64,000 nt of DNA from Marinobacterium jannaschii DSM 6295 (GTDB taxonomy: Bacteria; Pseudomonadota; Gammaproteobacteria; Pseudomonadales; Balneatricaceae): assembly GCF_000620085.1 (NCBI RefSeq), contig NZ_JHVJ01000006.1, forward strand, positions 124,001 through 188,000, in the 5' to 3' direction. Position numbers and translations under genes: made by a program. A model generated the notes under the pieces. It saw nothing but the letters and a program-made list of their open reading frames with translations. It was not told the DNA's origin and ran no database searches. Shown here in pieces: positions 24,592 to 32,959 of the stretch. Numbering within the stretch: position 1 is the first letter of the stretch; the number at the start of each line of letters is the position of its first letter.

Positions 24592-26742
24592 TCAGAAGTT
24601 GTAGGTTGCGCTCAGGTAAACCCGGCGCGGTTCCCCCGGAAAGTGGCCGGAACGGGAGAGGAAACCACTGCTGGCGTACTCTTTGTCGAACAGGTTCTTC
24701 ACGTTCAGCTGCAACAACCAATCCTGATACTCGGTCTGCCAGCTCAGGTTATATACCGAATATGGCTTCACCCGCTGGCCACTGAGGCTGAATTGTTCAT
24801 CGACATAGTCCACTCCCATAGCGATGGAAGAATCGATTGCCGGAAAACCATAACGGGTCCATAGACCGAAGGTGTTCTGTGGCGCATTGGCAAACTTATC
24901 CGTGTCCGGTACCGAATTTCGGGTCTGCTCTGAGGACTGCTTCACCCGTGCATCGTTATAGGCGTAGCTGGCGGTTGCCACCCAGTTCGGCGTCAGGTCG
25001 CCGGTCAGTTCCAACTCGAAGCCATTACTTTCGACTTCACCAATCGACACCAGGTCATCAGTACCATCATTGTTCACATCACCAGCGGGATCAGCCTGCA
25101 GGATATTGCGGCGACGGATACGGTAGGTGGCGGCATTCAGCGCCAGGCGGTTATCCAGCAGATGGGTCCGTACACCCAGTTCGATAATATCGCTGGTCTC
25201 CGGTTCAAAAGGACCACCGGCATTTGCAGACTGACTGCTGGCCGACTGTGGCTTAAAGCCAGTGCCATATAGGGCATAGGGGAAGAAGGTATCGTTGATG
25301 TTGTAGGTGGTACCGATGCGGTAGGTCACATCGCTGTCCTTAAAACTGCTGTTAGCGATGCGATCTTCATCATCAAACTTATCGTAGCGCGCCCCCAATG
25401 TCAGGCCCCACTGCTCGGTCAGAGCAATCTGATCCTGTAAGTAAATACCGTAGCGATCGCTTCGCGTGTCCTGCAAAGTAGGCGTCAGAGTATCCAGACT
25501 GTAGTCGGCCGCAGAGGTCAGGCCATAGACCGGATTCTGCAGATCAAGCCCTGGAACGGGACCATCCTTGCTTTGCTGCTTGGCCGTTCGCAGGTTAGCT
25601 TTGTAATCGTGGCGGTACCAATCCCCGCCAAACAGCAATACATGTTCGGTATCACCTACGCTCAGCTCCTTAACCAGATTAGCGGTAATGGATATTCCCT
25701 CATTTTCACGCTTCTGATTTCGAAATTGACGATGACTGAAGTCAGCAATACCGTCGCTATTGGTATCCACCAGGCCACGCGGTTCATGGTAGTTCTGCAG
25801 CTCTTCATTCTGGAAATAGCGGGTGGTCAGATCCAGCTGAAGGCTGTCGTCAAAGGCATGCTTCAGACGCGCCTGCACCACCTGGGCATTCAGATCCTGA
25901 AAATCTCCCGCCTCGTTATGGTTCCAGTTGATATCGGTAAGGAAACTGCCGTTATCATCGACCGGTACGCCACGCAGGCGGGCACCGCCCAGAGCCTGCT
26001 TGATATCGGTGTATTGCAGTACCAGGTTGGTCTCGTCGCTGAAGTCAAAACGGTAGCCAAGGTCGACGATAGTGTTATCTTCATCGGTGTTATTACGGAA
26101 CGGCTCTTCCGAGGCGTTGTAGATACCCAGACGGTAAGCCTGCGTCTCCTGCTCGTTGGCGGCGCCGGTCATCTCCAGTGAAGTACTAAAGAAACTGTCA
26201 TTACCAATGGCAACCTCTACCTGTCGGTTCTCTTCATACTCCGGCTTTTTTGTGACGTAGTTGATCAGACCACCCGGATCAGCGCCGCCATACATCGCAC
26301 CCGCCGGCCCTTTCAGTACCACCACCTGGTCGATATTGAACAGCTGCGGTACCGCGAAGCCATTGAAAGGATCGCCTTTTACGCCGTCATAGAGAATCTC
26401 ATCCTGACGGAAGCCTCGGAAGGTCACGCCGGAGTAACTGAAGGCATTCACACCGGCGATGTTCTGGTACAGGTCGGTAATTTTGCGTGCGGCCTGGTCT
26501 TCAATCAGCTCATTGGGAATCACCTGAACCGACTGCGGGATCTTTTCCAGCTCGGTCTCAGTCCGCGTTGCCATACTGGATGCTTCGATCCGGTAGAGTG
26601 ATTGTGCGCGACCAACCACCTGTATGGCATTTTGTTCAACCGTCTCCTCCGTCCCGTCAGCCCAAACGGGCATGACGAACACGCTAGCCGTCGCAGAGGC
26701 GACCGCTATCGCCAGGCGCTTTGGCGCAACAACCTTCTTCAT
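24592..26742 (-). CDS. TonB-dependent siderophore receptor
   Basis: This outer-membrane gated barrel imports ferric siderophores with TonB energy. The 716-residue protein has a signal peptide (MKKVVAPKRLAIAVASATAS, cleaved near VWADG), a TonB-box-like stretch, a plug domain at about 50-170 (KIPQSVQVIPNELIEDQAA, GVTFRGFRQDEILYDGV, VVVLKGPAGAMYGGADPGG) and a barrel ending in the aromatic YLSATYNF. The ferrichrome/ferrioxamine/pyoverdine type is likely; the ligand cannot be named. The second of two close ATGs is preferred because AGGAA abuts the first. A Fur box lies 38 bases upstream. Confidence 0.93.
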   Translation of the reverse strand: MKKVVAPKRLAIAVASATASVFVMPVWADGTEETVEQNAIQVVGRAQSLYRIEASSMATRTETELEKIPQSVQVIPNELIEDQAARKITDLYQNIAGVNAFSYSGVTFRGFRQDEILYDGVKGDPFNGFAVPQLFNIDQVVVLKGPAGAMYGGADPGGLINYVTKKPEYEENRQVEVAIGNDSFFSTSLEMTGAANEQETQAYRLGIYNASEEPFRNNTDEDNTIVDLGYRFDFSDETNLVLQYTDIKQALGGARLRGVPVDDNGSFLTDINWNHNEAGDFQDLNAQVVQARLKHAFDDSLQLDLTTRYFQNEELQNYHEPRGLVDTNSDGIADFSHRQFRNQKRENEGISITANLVKELSVGDTEHVLLFGGDWYRHDYKANLRTAKQQSKDGPVPGLDLQNPVYGLTSAADYSLDTLTPTLQDTRSDRYGIYLQDQIALTEQWGLTLGARYDKFDDEDRIANSSFKDSDVTYRIGTTYNINDTFFPYALYGTGFKPQSASSQSANAGGPFEPETSDIIELGVRTHLLDNRLALNAATYRIRRRNILQADPAGDVNNDGTDDLVSIGEVESNGFELELTGDLTPNWVATASYAYNDARVKQSSEQTRNSVPDTDKFANAPQNTFGLWTRYGFPAIDSSIAMGVDYVDEQFSLSGQRVKPYSVYNLSWQTEYQDWLLQLNVKNLFDKEYASSGFLSRSGHFPGEPRRVYLSATYNF

Positions 26743-26779
26743 AACCATTTCCTGTACACTGGCTTAATTTTGCGCGAAT

Positions 26780-26798
26780 ACTAATGATAATGGTTTTT
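26780..26798 (-). promoter_or_regulatory. Fur box of the siderophore receptor operon
   Basis: The 19 bases at 26780-26798 match the Fur consensus at 13 of 19 positions, including an unbroken TAATGATAAT. The site is 38 bases upstream of the receptor start, as expected for iron repression. Confidence 0.7.
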
Positions 26799-26870
26799 AT
26801 TTGCAATACTTCCATTAATATTTACTGCAGTTGATTGAACTTTTTGGCCAATCGTTAACAACCAATCCCA

Positions 26871-26993
26871 GGAAGCGGAAAGCGGAAAGCGGAAAGCGGA
26901 AAGCGGAAAGCGGAAAGCGGAAAGCGGAAAGCGGAAAGCGGAAAGCGGAAAGCGGAAAGCGGAAAGCGGAAAGCGGAAAGCGGAAAGCGGAAA
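26871..26993. repeat. Perfect heptanucleotide tandem repeat, GGAAAGC x16
   Basis: Sixteen uninterrupted copies of GGAAAGC run from 26877 to 26988. A six-base degenerate copy (GGAAGC) lies on the left and a partial GGAAA on the right. The tract is intergenic, about 130 bases upstream of the siderophore receptor start and about 73 bases upstream of its Fur box. One strand is nearly all purine. Confidence 0.98.
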
Positions 26994-27127
26994 TATTGTT
27001 AACGACGATGCCAGACGGTCAATACTGACAGGCTTTTCAGCCAGAACACTGGCCGGTCATGGCCGCGCCGCCACAAAGATGCGTCCGGTGGCGGATATGA
27101 CCGCCACCGGAAACAAAGGAAAACGGC
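26994..27127. other. Gene-free spacer with a perfect 10-base-pair hairpin
   Basis: Between the repeat and the hydrolase gene lies a stem CCGGTGGCGG (27085-27094) / CCGCCACCGG (27101-27110) with a six-base loop, 18 bases after the hydrolase stop. It has no T-run, so it may protect the 3' end rather than terminate by itself. Nothing else was recognised. Confidence 0.5.
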
Positions 27128-27790
27128 TCAGACGGCGCTGGTTTCCACTTCGAGCAGATCACCCAGTCCGACCTTAAGCTGGTCACCCGCCACCACTGGG
27201 CCAACTCCGGCCGGGGTACCGGTCAGCACTACATCACCCGGCTGCAGCGAGAAGAAATCACTGATATAGCTGATCAGTGGCAGTACTTTATTCAGCATAT
27301 GGCTGCTGTTGCCATCCTGACGCACTTCCCCGTTTACCCGCAGGCGAATCTGCAGATTCTGCAGGTCAGCTACCGCACCGGCCGCGACAAAAGCCGACAG
27401 CGGGCAGGCGCCATCGAATGCCTTAGCTTTCTCCCAGGGGTGCCCCTTCTCTTTCAGCTTGCCCTGCAGGTCACGCAGGGTCAGGTCCAGCGCCAGTCCG
27501 ACCCCGGCGATCGCCGCTGCAGCCTCGGCTTCTGTGGCATGACTCAGCGGCTGGCCGATCAGGATCGCCATCTCGGTCTCGAAATGCACACTGCCATGCC
27601 CGGTCGGCAGCCTGAAGGGCTGAGCCATCGGCACCACGCTGCTGGCAGGCTTGATAAACAGCATCGGCTCGGTGGGGATCGGGTTGTTCAGCTCGGCGGC
27701 ATGGTCGGCGTAGTTGCGTCCCACACAGACCACTTTACCCAACGGCAGACCGACGGCGGTTCCATCCTGATACTGGTGCTGATAGCTCAT
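27128..27790 (-). CDS. Fumarylacetoacetate hydrolase family protein
   Basis: This 220-residue FAH-fold enzyme probably hydrolyses or decarboxylates a 2-oxo-dicarboxylate, for example as an acylpyruvase or oxaloacetate decarboxylase; the substrate is not certain. Motifs seen are KVVCVGRNYADHAAELN at the N-terminus, metal ligands in HFETEMAILIG, LDLTLRDLQGKLKEKGHPWEKAKAFDGACPLS (in parts) and the C-terminal GDVVLTGTPAGVGPV. Length and motifs resemble E. coli YcgM. It stands alone, with the MFS gene ending 50 bases upstream in the same orientation. Confidence 0.88.
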   Translation of the reverse strand: MSYQHQYQDGTAVGLPLGKVVCVGRNYADHAAELNNPIPTEPMLFIKPASSVVPMAQPFRLPTGHGSVHFETEMAILIGQPLSHATEAEAAAAIAGVGLALDLTLRDLQGKLKEKGHPWEKAKAFDGACPLSAFVAAGAVADLQNLQIRLRVNGEVRQDGNSSHMLNKVLPLISYISDFFSLQPGDVVLTGTPAGVGPVVAGDQLKVGLGDLLEVETSAV

Positions 27791-27840
27791 CTTTTCTCTC
27801 CCTAAACCACAAAAAGGACACTCTGTTATGACCGGCTATG

Positions 27841-29040
27841 TTAGCCCTGTGCCGGTCGCAAGGCTATCTGCGTCTGGCGGTAGAGCCACAGGGCCAGCCC
27901 AGCGGTGAAGCAGAGCACCAGCAGCGACCCGGCGATCACGCCCTGCCAGCCCGCCGCATCCCAGAACGGCTGCAGGTAGAAACCACCGCAGCTGGCGCCC
28001 AGATAGTAGAACAGCAGATAGAGCGATGAGGCACTGGCCCGGGCGTGCTTCGCATGCTGGCTGACCCAGCTGCTGGCACAGGAATGGGCGATAAAGAAGC
28101 CCAGCGCGTTAATCAGGAACCCGGCGATAATGGCATTGATATCCGCGATTAAAGTGACCAGAGAGCCCGCAATCAACAACATAATTCCCAGCACCATCAC
28201 CAGCGGCTGAGGGATAAAGTGGCAGATTCGGCCTGACAACATAGAGCCCAGGGTGCCACTGAGGTAGGTCAGGAACAGCATCCCCAGAAACCCCGCTGAC
28301 AGGTTATAAGGCGCATCCGACAACAGAAAGGTGGCGTAGCTGTATTGGTTGATAAAGATAAAGAAGTTAAAGCCACCGATCAGATAGGCCACCAGCAGCA
28401 GCGGATTCTTCAGGTGCGTCAACATATCGGCCGCCATCTTGCGCGGCTGCAGCGGACTCGGCTTAAAGTGGGCAGAGTCCGGCAGTAAGCCGTAAAACAC
28501 CACCAGGCAGATCAGGCTGACCACTGCCATCACCTCAAAGGCGGCCGCCCAGCCCAGCCAGTCGCCGACAAAGCCGCCGATAAGACGGCCACCGATACCG
28601 CCCAGCGAGTTCCCGGCGATATAGAGTCCCACCGCGACAGACAAGGCCCGCTTGCTGAATTCATCGCCCATATAAGCGATCGCCACCGCTGGCAGCCCCC
28701 CGAGGCAGATCCCCTGTAGCGCCCGTAACAACAGCAACATGCTGTAGTCATCCACCTGGGAGATCAGGGCTGTACAGAGCGTTGCGCCCGCCATGCTGAA
28801 CAGCATGATCCACTTGCGACCAAGCGCATCCGACAGCGGACCATAGAGCAACAGTGAGACGCCCAGCATCAGCGTGGTGATGGTGAAGCTCCAGCCCGAC
28901 TGCAGGGCGGACACCCCGAACGCCTCGGCCAGCATCGGCAGTAGCGGCTGGGTGATATAAACATTGGCAAAGATCATAAAAGAGCCGAGGCAGAGCGCCA
29001 GGGTTGCGCGCCAGAATGCAGGGGTGCCGGAGTGGATCAT
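27841..29040 (-). CDS. MFS transporter, YnfM type
   Basis: This 399-residue major facilitator protein has twelve predicted membrane helices. Helix 1 is followed by YITQPLLPMLAEAFGVS, and the loop 2-3 motif is GPLSDALGRKWIM, as in the YnfM group of drug/metabolite exporters. The substrate is unknown. The ATG at 29040 is preferred over a longer frame because the extra residues are not membrane-like and would overlap the divergent promoter. It is transcribed away from a LysR gene, the same layout as ynfL/ynfM in E. coli, so that regulator probably controls it. Confidence 0.85.
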   Translation of the reverse strand: MIHSGTPAFWRATLALCLGSFMIFANVYITQPLLPMLAEAFGVSALQSGWSFTITTLMLGVSLLLYGPLSDALGRKWIMLFSMAGATLCTALISQVDDYSMLLLLRALQGICLGGLPAVAIAYMGDEFSKRALSVAVGLYIAGNSLGGIGGRLIGGFVGDWLGWAAAFEVMAVVSLICLVVFYGLLPDSAHFKPSPLQPRKMAADMLTHLKNPLLLVAYLIGGFNFFIFINQYSYATFLLSDAPYNLSAGFLGMLFLTYLSGTLGSMLSGRICHFIPQPLVMVLGIMLLIAGSLVTLIADINAIIAGFLINALGFFIAHSCASSWVSQHAKHARASASSLYLLFYYLGASCGGFYLQPFWDAAGWQGVIAGSLLVLCFTAGLALWLYRQTQIALRPAQG

Positions 29041-29153
29041 ATCAGCCTCGGAGTCAGCAGCAGGAATCAGTAGCGTCACTCTAGCAACCGGAGGATAATC
29101 AGAAAAATATATACAAATTATCAGACCTATAAGCACTAGTTATAGCAATCACT

Positions 29154-30032
29154 ATGGACCTGAAACAGCTGCGCTACTTCTATACCGTCGCTAACCTCGG
29201 CAGCTTTACCAAAGCCGCCGAGCAACTGCATCTTGCCCAGCCTGCCGTCAGTATGTCGATCCGCAAACTGGAACAGTCCCTCGACCTTACCCTGTTGCAC
29301 CGGCAGGATCGCGCGGTCACACTCACGGATGAGGGCGAACGCCTCTACCGACACGCCCATCGTATTCTGCAGGCCGCTGATGATGCCCTGCTGGAGATGC
29401 AGGAGCTGAAAGGGCTGACCCGGGGCGAGGTACGGGTCGGTATTCCCAGCATGCTGGGTTCTTACTATTTCCCGCCGATTCTGATGGCTTTTCGTCACCG
29501 CTACCCGGAGCTGAATCTGTCGGTCGTCGAGGGCGGCACCCGCTATATCAAGCAGTTACTGGAACAGGGCGAGCTGGACCTGGGCATAGTGGATGGCCGC
29601 CGGCACGAGCGCCTGGAAAGCCAGGTATTCCTGCGCGAGCAGATGAAGGTGGTATGTAACCGGGATCACCCGTTTTCGGTACAGCAGCAGGTCAGCCTGG
29701 ATCAGTTCTTTGCCGAAGAACTGGTGATGCTGAAAGAAGGCTATTTCCACCGCAAGGTCGTCGATGAGCTGGCGCACAATGCCCGTATCAGCCCTAATAT
29801 TGGCTTCGAAACCAACCTGATCCCGCTGATAAAATCGATCGTCAAACAGGGTTTCGGTATCTCCACCCTGCTGGGAATGGTAACCGACGATGAGCCGGAA
29901 CTACTGGCCATTCCCTTCTCCGAACCGGTCTGGCTCGACCTCAGTATCGCCTGGCGTAAGGAGGGCTATCTCTCCCGCGCCAACCGCGCCTTTGTCGATT
30001 TCCTGATGGAACATGCCGAGCTGAAGCAATAA
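29154..30032 (+). CDS. LysR-type regulator divergent from the MFS gene
   Basis: This 292-residue LysR regulator has an N-terminal winged helix (MDLKQLRYFYTVANLGSFTK, then AAEQLHLAQPAVSMSIRKLEQSL in part) and a C-terminal substrate-binding domain beginning near residue 92 (EVRVGIPSMLGSYYFPPIL). The 113-base spacer to the MFS gene should hold the shared operator. The inducer is unknown. Confidence 0.9.
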   Translation: MDLKQLRYFYTVANLGSFTKAAEQLHLAQPAVSMSIRKLEQSLDLTLLHRQDRAVTLTDEGERLYRHAHRILQAADDALLEMQELKGLTRGEVRVGIPSMLGSYYFPPILMAFRHRYPELNLSVVEGGTRYIKQLLEQGELDLGIVDGRRHERLESQVFLREQMKVVCNRDHPFSVQQQVSLDQFFAEELVMLKEGYFHRKVVDELAHNARISPNIGFETNLIPLIKSIVKQGFGISTLLGMVTDDEPELLAIPFSEPVWLDLSIAWRKEGYLSRANRAFVDFLMEHAELKQ

Positions 30033-30095
30033 GGGTGCTTGCCGCTGGCCCCGAAATAGCTCTATGATGCGGGCACTTTTTGAGAGGATAGCAAC

Positions 30096-30377
30096 ATGTT
30101 GAATGTAAATGAGTACTTTGATGGCGCTGTAAAATCAATCGGCTTTGAAAACACTGAAGGCCGCGTCACGGCAGGTGTTATGAACCCAGGTGAGTATGAG
30201 TTCGGTACCAGCGAAGATGAGCTGATGAAAGTGGTCTCCGGCGAACTGATCGTCAAACTGCCCGGCAGCGACAACTTTGAATCCTTCAAGAGCGGCAGCG
30301 AATTCCGTGTTGCCGCCAACCAGAAGTTCCAGGTCAAAGTAGAACAGACCACCGCATACCTCTGCTTCTACGGCTAA
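30096..30377 (+). CDS. ppnP: PpnP, pyrimidine/purine nucleoside phosphorylase
   Basis: PpnP is a small cupin (formerly DUF1255) that splits a broad range of nucleosides with phosphate. The 93-residue protein matches throughout: [68 protein letters not shown] good Shine-Dalgarno GAGAGGA lies 6-12 bases before the ATG. Confidence 0.95.
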   Translation: MLNVNEYFDGAVKSIGFENTEGRVTAGVMNPGEYEFGTSEDELMKVVSGELIVKLPGSDNFESFKSGSEFRVAANQKFQVKVEQTTAYLCFYG

Positions 30378-30445
30378 ACCCGATATTGGCGCTGTAGCCC
30401 GAATCTCCGCTCAGGTATTCAGGCGCGCAACTACGGTGCCGGCCA

Positions 30446-30462
30446 GGGGGCTCAAAGCCCCC
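30446..30462 (+). terminator. GC hairpin after ppnP
   Basis: GGGGGCT...AGCCCCC forms a tight stem with a three-base loop about 70 bases after the ppnP stop. It lacks a T-run, so it may be a weak or factor-dependent terminator. Confidence 0.4.
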
Positions 30463-30576
30463 TGATGCTGGAAACAGCTTCAACTTAACTTGAGTATTTT
30501 TCCGACAATCCCAAATCCCCCCGCGTACCTTTCATACAGCTCTGTGTTAATATGTCCGCCTTTACCAAGGCCGATT

Positions 30577-30606
30577 GACCGGTGGTCCCCAGCCACCACA
30601 TAACTA
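30577..30606 (+). promoter_or_regulatory. Possible serA promoter / leader hairpin
   Basis: TTGACC near 30577 is followed after 18 bases by CATAAC, a fair sigma-70 pair close to serA. The same spacer can form GGTGG-TCCCCAG-CCACC. The start codon would be very near the transcription start, so an upstream promoter remains possible. Confidence 0.3.
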
Positions 30607-30622
30607 TTAGAGCTTCTAAAAA

Positions 30623-31855
30623 ATGAGCAAAACCACTTCCCTGGAAAAAAGCAAAATCAAAATTTTGCTGTTGGAAGGCGTACACCAGTCTGCAATTGAT
30701 ACGCTGAATAACCAAGGCTATACCAACATCGAATATCTGACCGGCTCCATCCCGGAAGCTGAGCTGATCGAGAAGATCAAAGATGTTCATTTTATCGGTA
30801 TCCGTTCCCGCACCCAGCTGACCGAGAAAGTTTTCAGTGCCGCTGAGAAGCTGGTTGCTGTCGGCTGTTTCTGCATCGGAACCAACCAGGTTAACCTGCA
30901 GGCCGCCACCGAACGCGGTGTCGCGGTATTTAACGCTCCGTACTCCAACACCCGCTCGGTTGCCGAACTGGTGCTGGCGGAAGCGATCATCCTGCTGCGC
31001 GGCGTTGCCGAGAAAAATGCCAAGGCCCATCGCGGCGAATGGCAGAAATCGGCCAAGAACTCCTACGAGATCCGCGGTAAGAAGCTGGGAATCGTCGGTT
31101 ACGGCAGCATCGGTTCACAGCTGAGCGTTCTGGCCGAATCCCTGGGTATGGTGGTGTACTTCTATGACGTTGTGACCAAGCTGCCGCTGGGTAATGCCAC
31201 TCAGATTGCCTCACTGGAAGAGCTGCTGGGCATGTGTGACGTGATCTCCCTGCATGTCCCTGAAACAGCCGCCACCAAAGACATCATGAACGCCCGACGC
31301 TTCGCTCAGATGAAAGACGGCTCCGTATTCCTCAATGCGGCACGCGGCACAGTGGTAGAGATTGACGCCCTGTGTGAAGTGCTGGCCTCCGGCAAACTGC
31401 TGGGTGCCGCTGTAGACGTGTTCCCGGTCGAGCCGCGTACCAATAAGGACGAGTTCATCTCGCCACTGCGTGAGTTCGACAATGTGATCCTGACCCCGCA
31501 TGTGGGTGGTTCCACCATGGAAGCCCAGGAAAACATCGGCTACGAAGTGGCAGAAAAGCTGGCTAAATACAGCGACAACGGCACCTCCATCACCTCGGTG
31601 AACTTCCCGGAAGTCGCCCTGCCGGAGCACCCGAATGTGCACCGCCTGCTGCATATCCACAACAACGTACCGGGCGTGCTGACAGCGATCAACACGGTGT
31701 TCTCCGAACACAATATCAACATCTCCGGTCAGTACCTGCAAACCAACGACAAAGTCGGTTATGTAGTGATTGATGTGGATGCTGACTACTCTGAAGTGGC
31801 GCTGGAAAAAGTACGTCACGTCGAAGGCACGATTCGCGTCCGCCGTCTGTTCTGA
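30623..31855 (+). CDS. serA: SerA, D-3-phosphoglycerate dehydrogenase
   Basis: SerA catalyses the first step of serine synthesis, oxidising 3-phosphoglycerate with NAD+. The 410-residue protein (E. coli SerA also has 410) shows the NAD-binding GIVGYGSIGSQLSVLAESLG, the catalytic Arg region NAARGTVVEIDAL, the acid/base His in LTPHVGGSTMEAQENIG and a C-terminal ACT domain at about 340-410 (NVPGVLTAINTVFSEHNINI), which binds serine for feedback inhibition. It converges on the hydrolase gene with 15 bases between stop codons. Confidence 0.97.
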   Translation: MSKTTSLEKSKIKILLLEGVHQSAIDTLNNQGYTNIEYLTGSIPEAELIEKIKDVHFIGIRSRTQLTEKVFSAAEKLVAVGCFCIGTNQVNLQAATERGVAVFNAPYSNTRSVAELVLAEAIILLRGVAEKNAKAHRGEWQKSAKNSYEIRGKKLGIVGYGSIGSQLSVLAESLGMVVYFYDVVTKLPLGNATQIASLEELLGMCDVISLHVPETAATKDIMNARRFAQMKDGSVFLNAARGTVVEIDALCEVLASGKLLGAAVDVFPVEPRTNKDEFISPLREFDNVILTPHVGGSTMEAQENIGYEVAEKLAKYSDNGTSITSVNFPEVALPEHPNVHRLLHIHNNVPGVLTAINTVFSEHNINISGQYLQTNDKVGYVVIDVDADYSEVALEKVRHVEGTIRVRRLF

Positions 31856-31870
31856 GACCGGTACACTATC

Positions 31871-32845
31871 TCAGGGTGTGCAAACACCCTGCCCCTGCTG
31901 CTGCAGACTGTCACTGATATGCTGCAGCAGCTGCTTCCTGTAAGGCTCTGATTCATTCACCAGATGGTGACAGGCCCCCTCGATCAGCTCGACCCGGTTA
32001 TGCCGTAACAGGCGATCCAGCAGCGGCAGGTTATGCTGCCACTCCACCGTATTGTCATCGGTCCCCTGTATCACCCGGGCGGTAACCGGCAACTGCTCAC
32101 AGGCTTCGATCTGATCTATCCAGCGCAGCATGGCCCCGATCCACTGCACCGATATACGGTGATGCTGTAACGGATCCCGTTCACGCACAAACTCGCTGAA
32201 ATCCGCATCATGGGAGCTTTCGCTGTATGCCCGAGGCACCTGTTTCAGGATCCGTCCCAGCCAGCGGTACTTACGCCGGATCATCTCGTACTGGGTGGGC
32301 CTTATCAGCGGTGCCAGCAGTATATGTTGCTGTACCGGCCAGCGGGCCAGCAGTTCAAAGTGGAGACGCGCCTGCTCCAGTAGAACGGCCGCGCCGGTGC
32401 TCTGCCCCATCATCACCCAGGGCGATTGCAGCCGGGCATCATAGCGCTGCAGTAACGTACTGAGATCATTGGCATAGCGACTGAAGCTGTCGATACCATT
32501 GGGCGCGCCCGACGATAAGCCATGCCCTTCGAGGTCATGGATCAGCACCTGCCAGCCCTGAGCCAGCAACGCGTGGATCAGGTGGTGATAGAGACCGGCA
32601 TGGTCGAGATAGCCATGCAGCAAAACCACCGTCCCCCTGACGGGGCAGACCGGCCGGAAAAGCTGCACCGCCAGTGTCGCTTCCGCCAGTGCCTCCAGTC
32701 CGATCAGGTGCTGACTGCAGAAAGGCGACTGCAGGCGATAAAAGCAGCGATAAGCCTGTACCGCGGAACTTTCACAAGCGATACTGTCCGACAACTGGAA
32801 GCGCGGTAGCTGTGCCAATAATTCAGTACGATCAAATCCGGTCAT
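31871..32845 (-). CDS. Alpha/beta hydrolase (monoacylglycerol lipase / S33 type)
   Basis: This 324-residue alpha/beta hydrolase has an oxyanion-hole motif LLHGYLDHAGLYHHL (near 75-89), HDLEGHGLSSG (103-113) and the nucleophile elbow GQSTG with Ser149. An acidic residue in RVIQGTDDNTVEW and a C-terminal His in EGACHHLVNES complete the triad. The pattern is that of lysophospholipase or monoacylglycerol lipase relatives; the natural substrate is unknown. The stop overlaps a CAGGGTG/CACCCTG hairpin that may terminate both it and convergent serA. Confidence 0.87.
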   Translation of the reverse strand: MTGFDRTELLAQLPRFQLSDSIACESSAVQAYRCFYRLQSPFCSQHLIGLEALAEATLAVQLFRPVCPVRGTVVLLHGYLDHAGLYHHLIHALLAQGWQVLIHDLEGHGLSSGAPNGIDSFSRYANDLSTLLQRYDARLQSPWVMMGQSTGAAVLLEQARLHFELLARWPVQQHILLAPLIRPTQYEMIRRKYRWLGRILKQVPRAYSESSHDADFSEFVRERDPLQHHRISVQWIGAMLRWIDQIEACEQLPVTARVIQGTDDNTVEWQHNLPLLDRLLRHNRVELIEGACHHLVNESEPYRKQLLQHISDSLQQQGQGVCTP

Positions 32846-32959
32846 ACCGCCCTCCTGAGACCCGTTTTTGCTCCGCCGGACAACAGCACTCGCGGGGATT
32901 ATTTAACTGTAGTTGTAAGCAGTCCGATTGTCTGCCTGCACAGATGCCTGAAATTTCAA

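Noticed and set aside
26871-26993. CRISPR-like array
   Set aside because: The repeats are 7 bases, contiguous and without spacers, and no cas gene is near.
26831-27028. Open frame through the heptamer tract coding for repeated KRKAESG
   Set aside because: The seven-residue pattern is only the 21-base period of a 7-base DNA repeat; there is no ribosome binding site, and the frame ends just after the tract.
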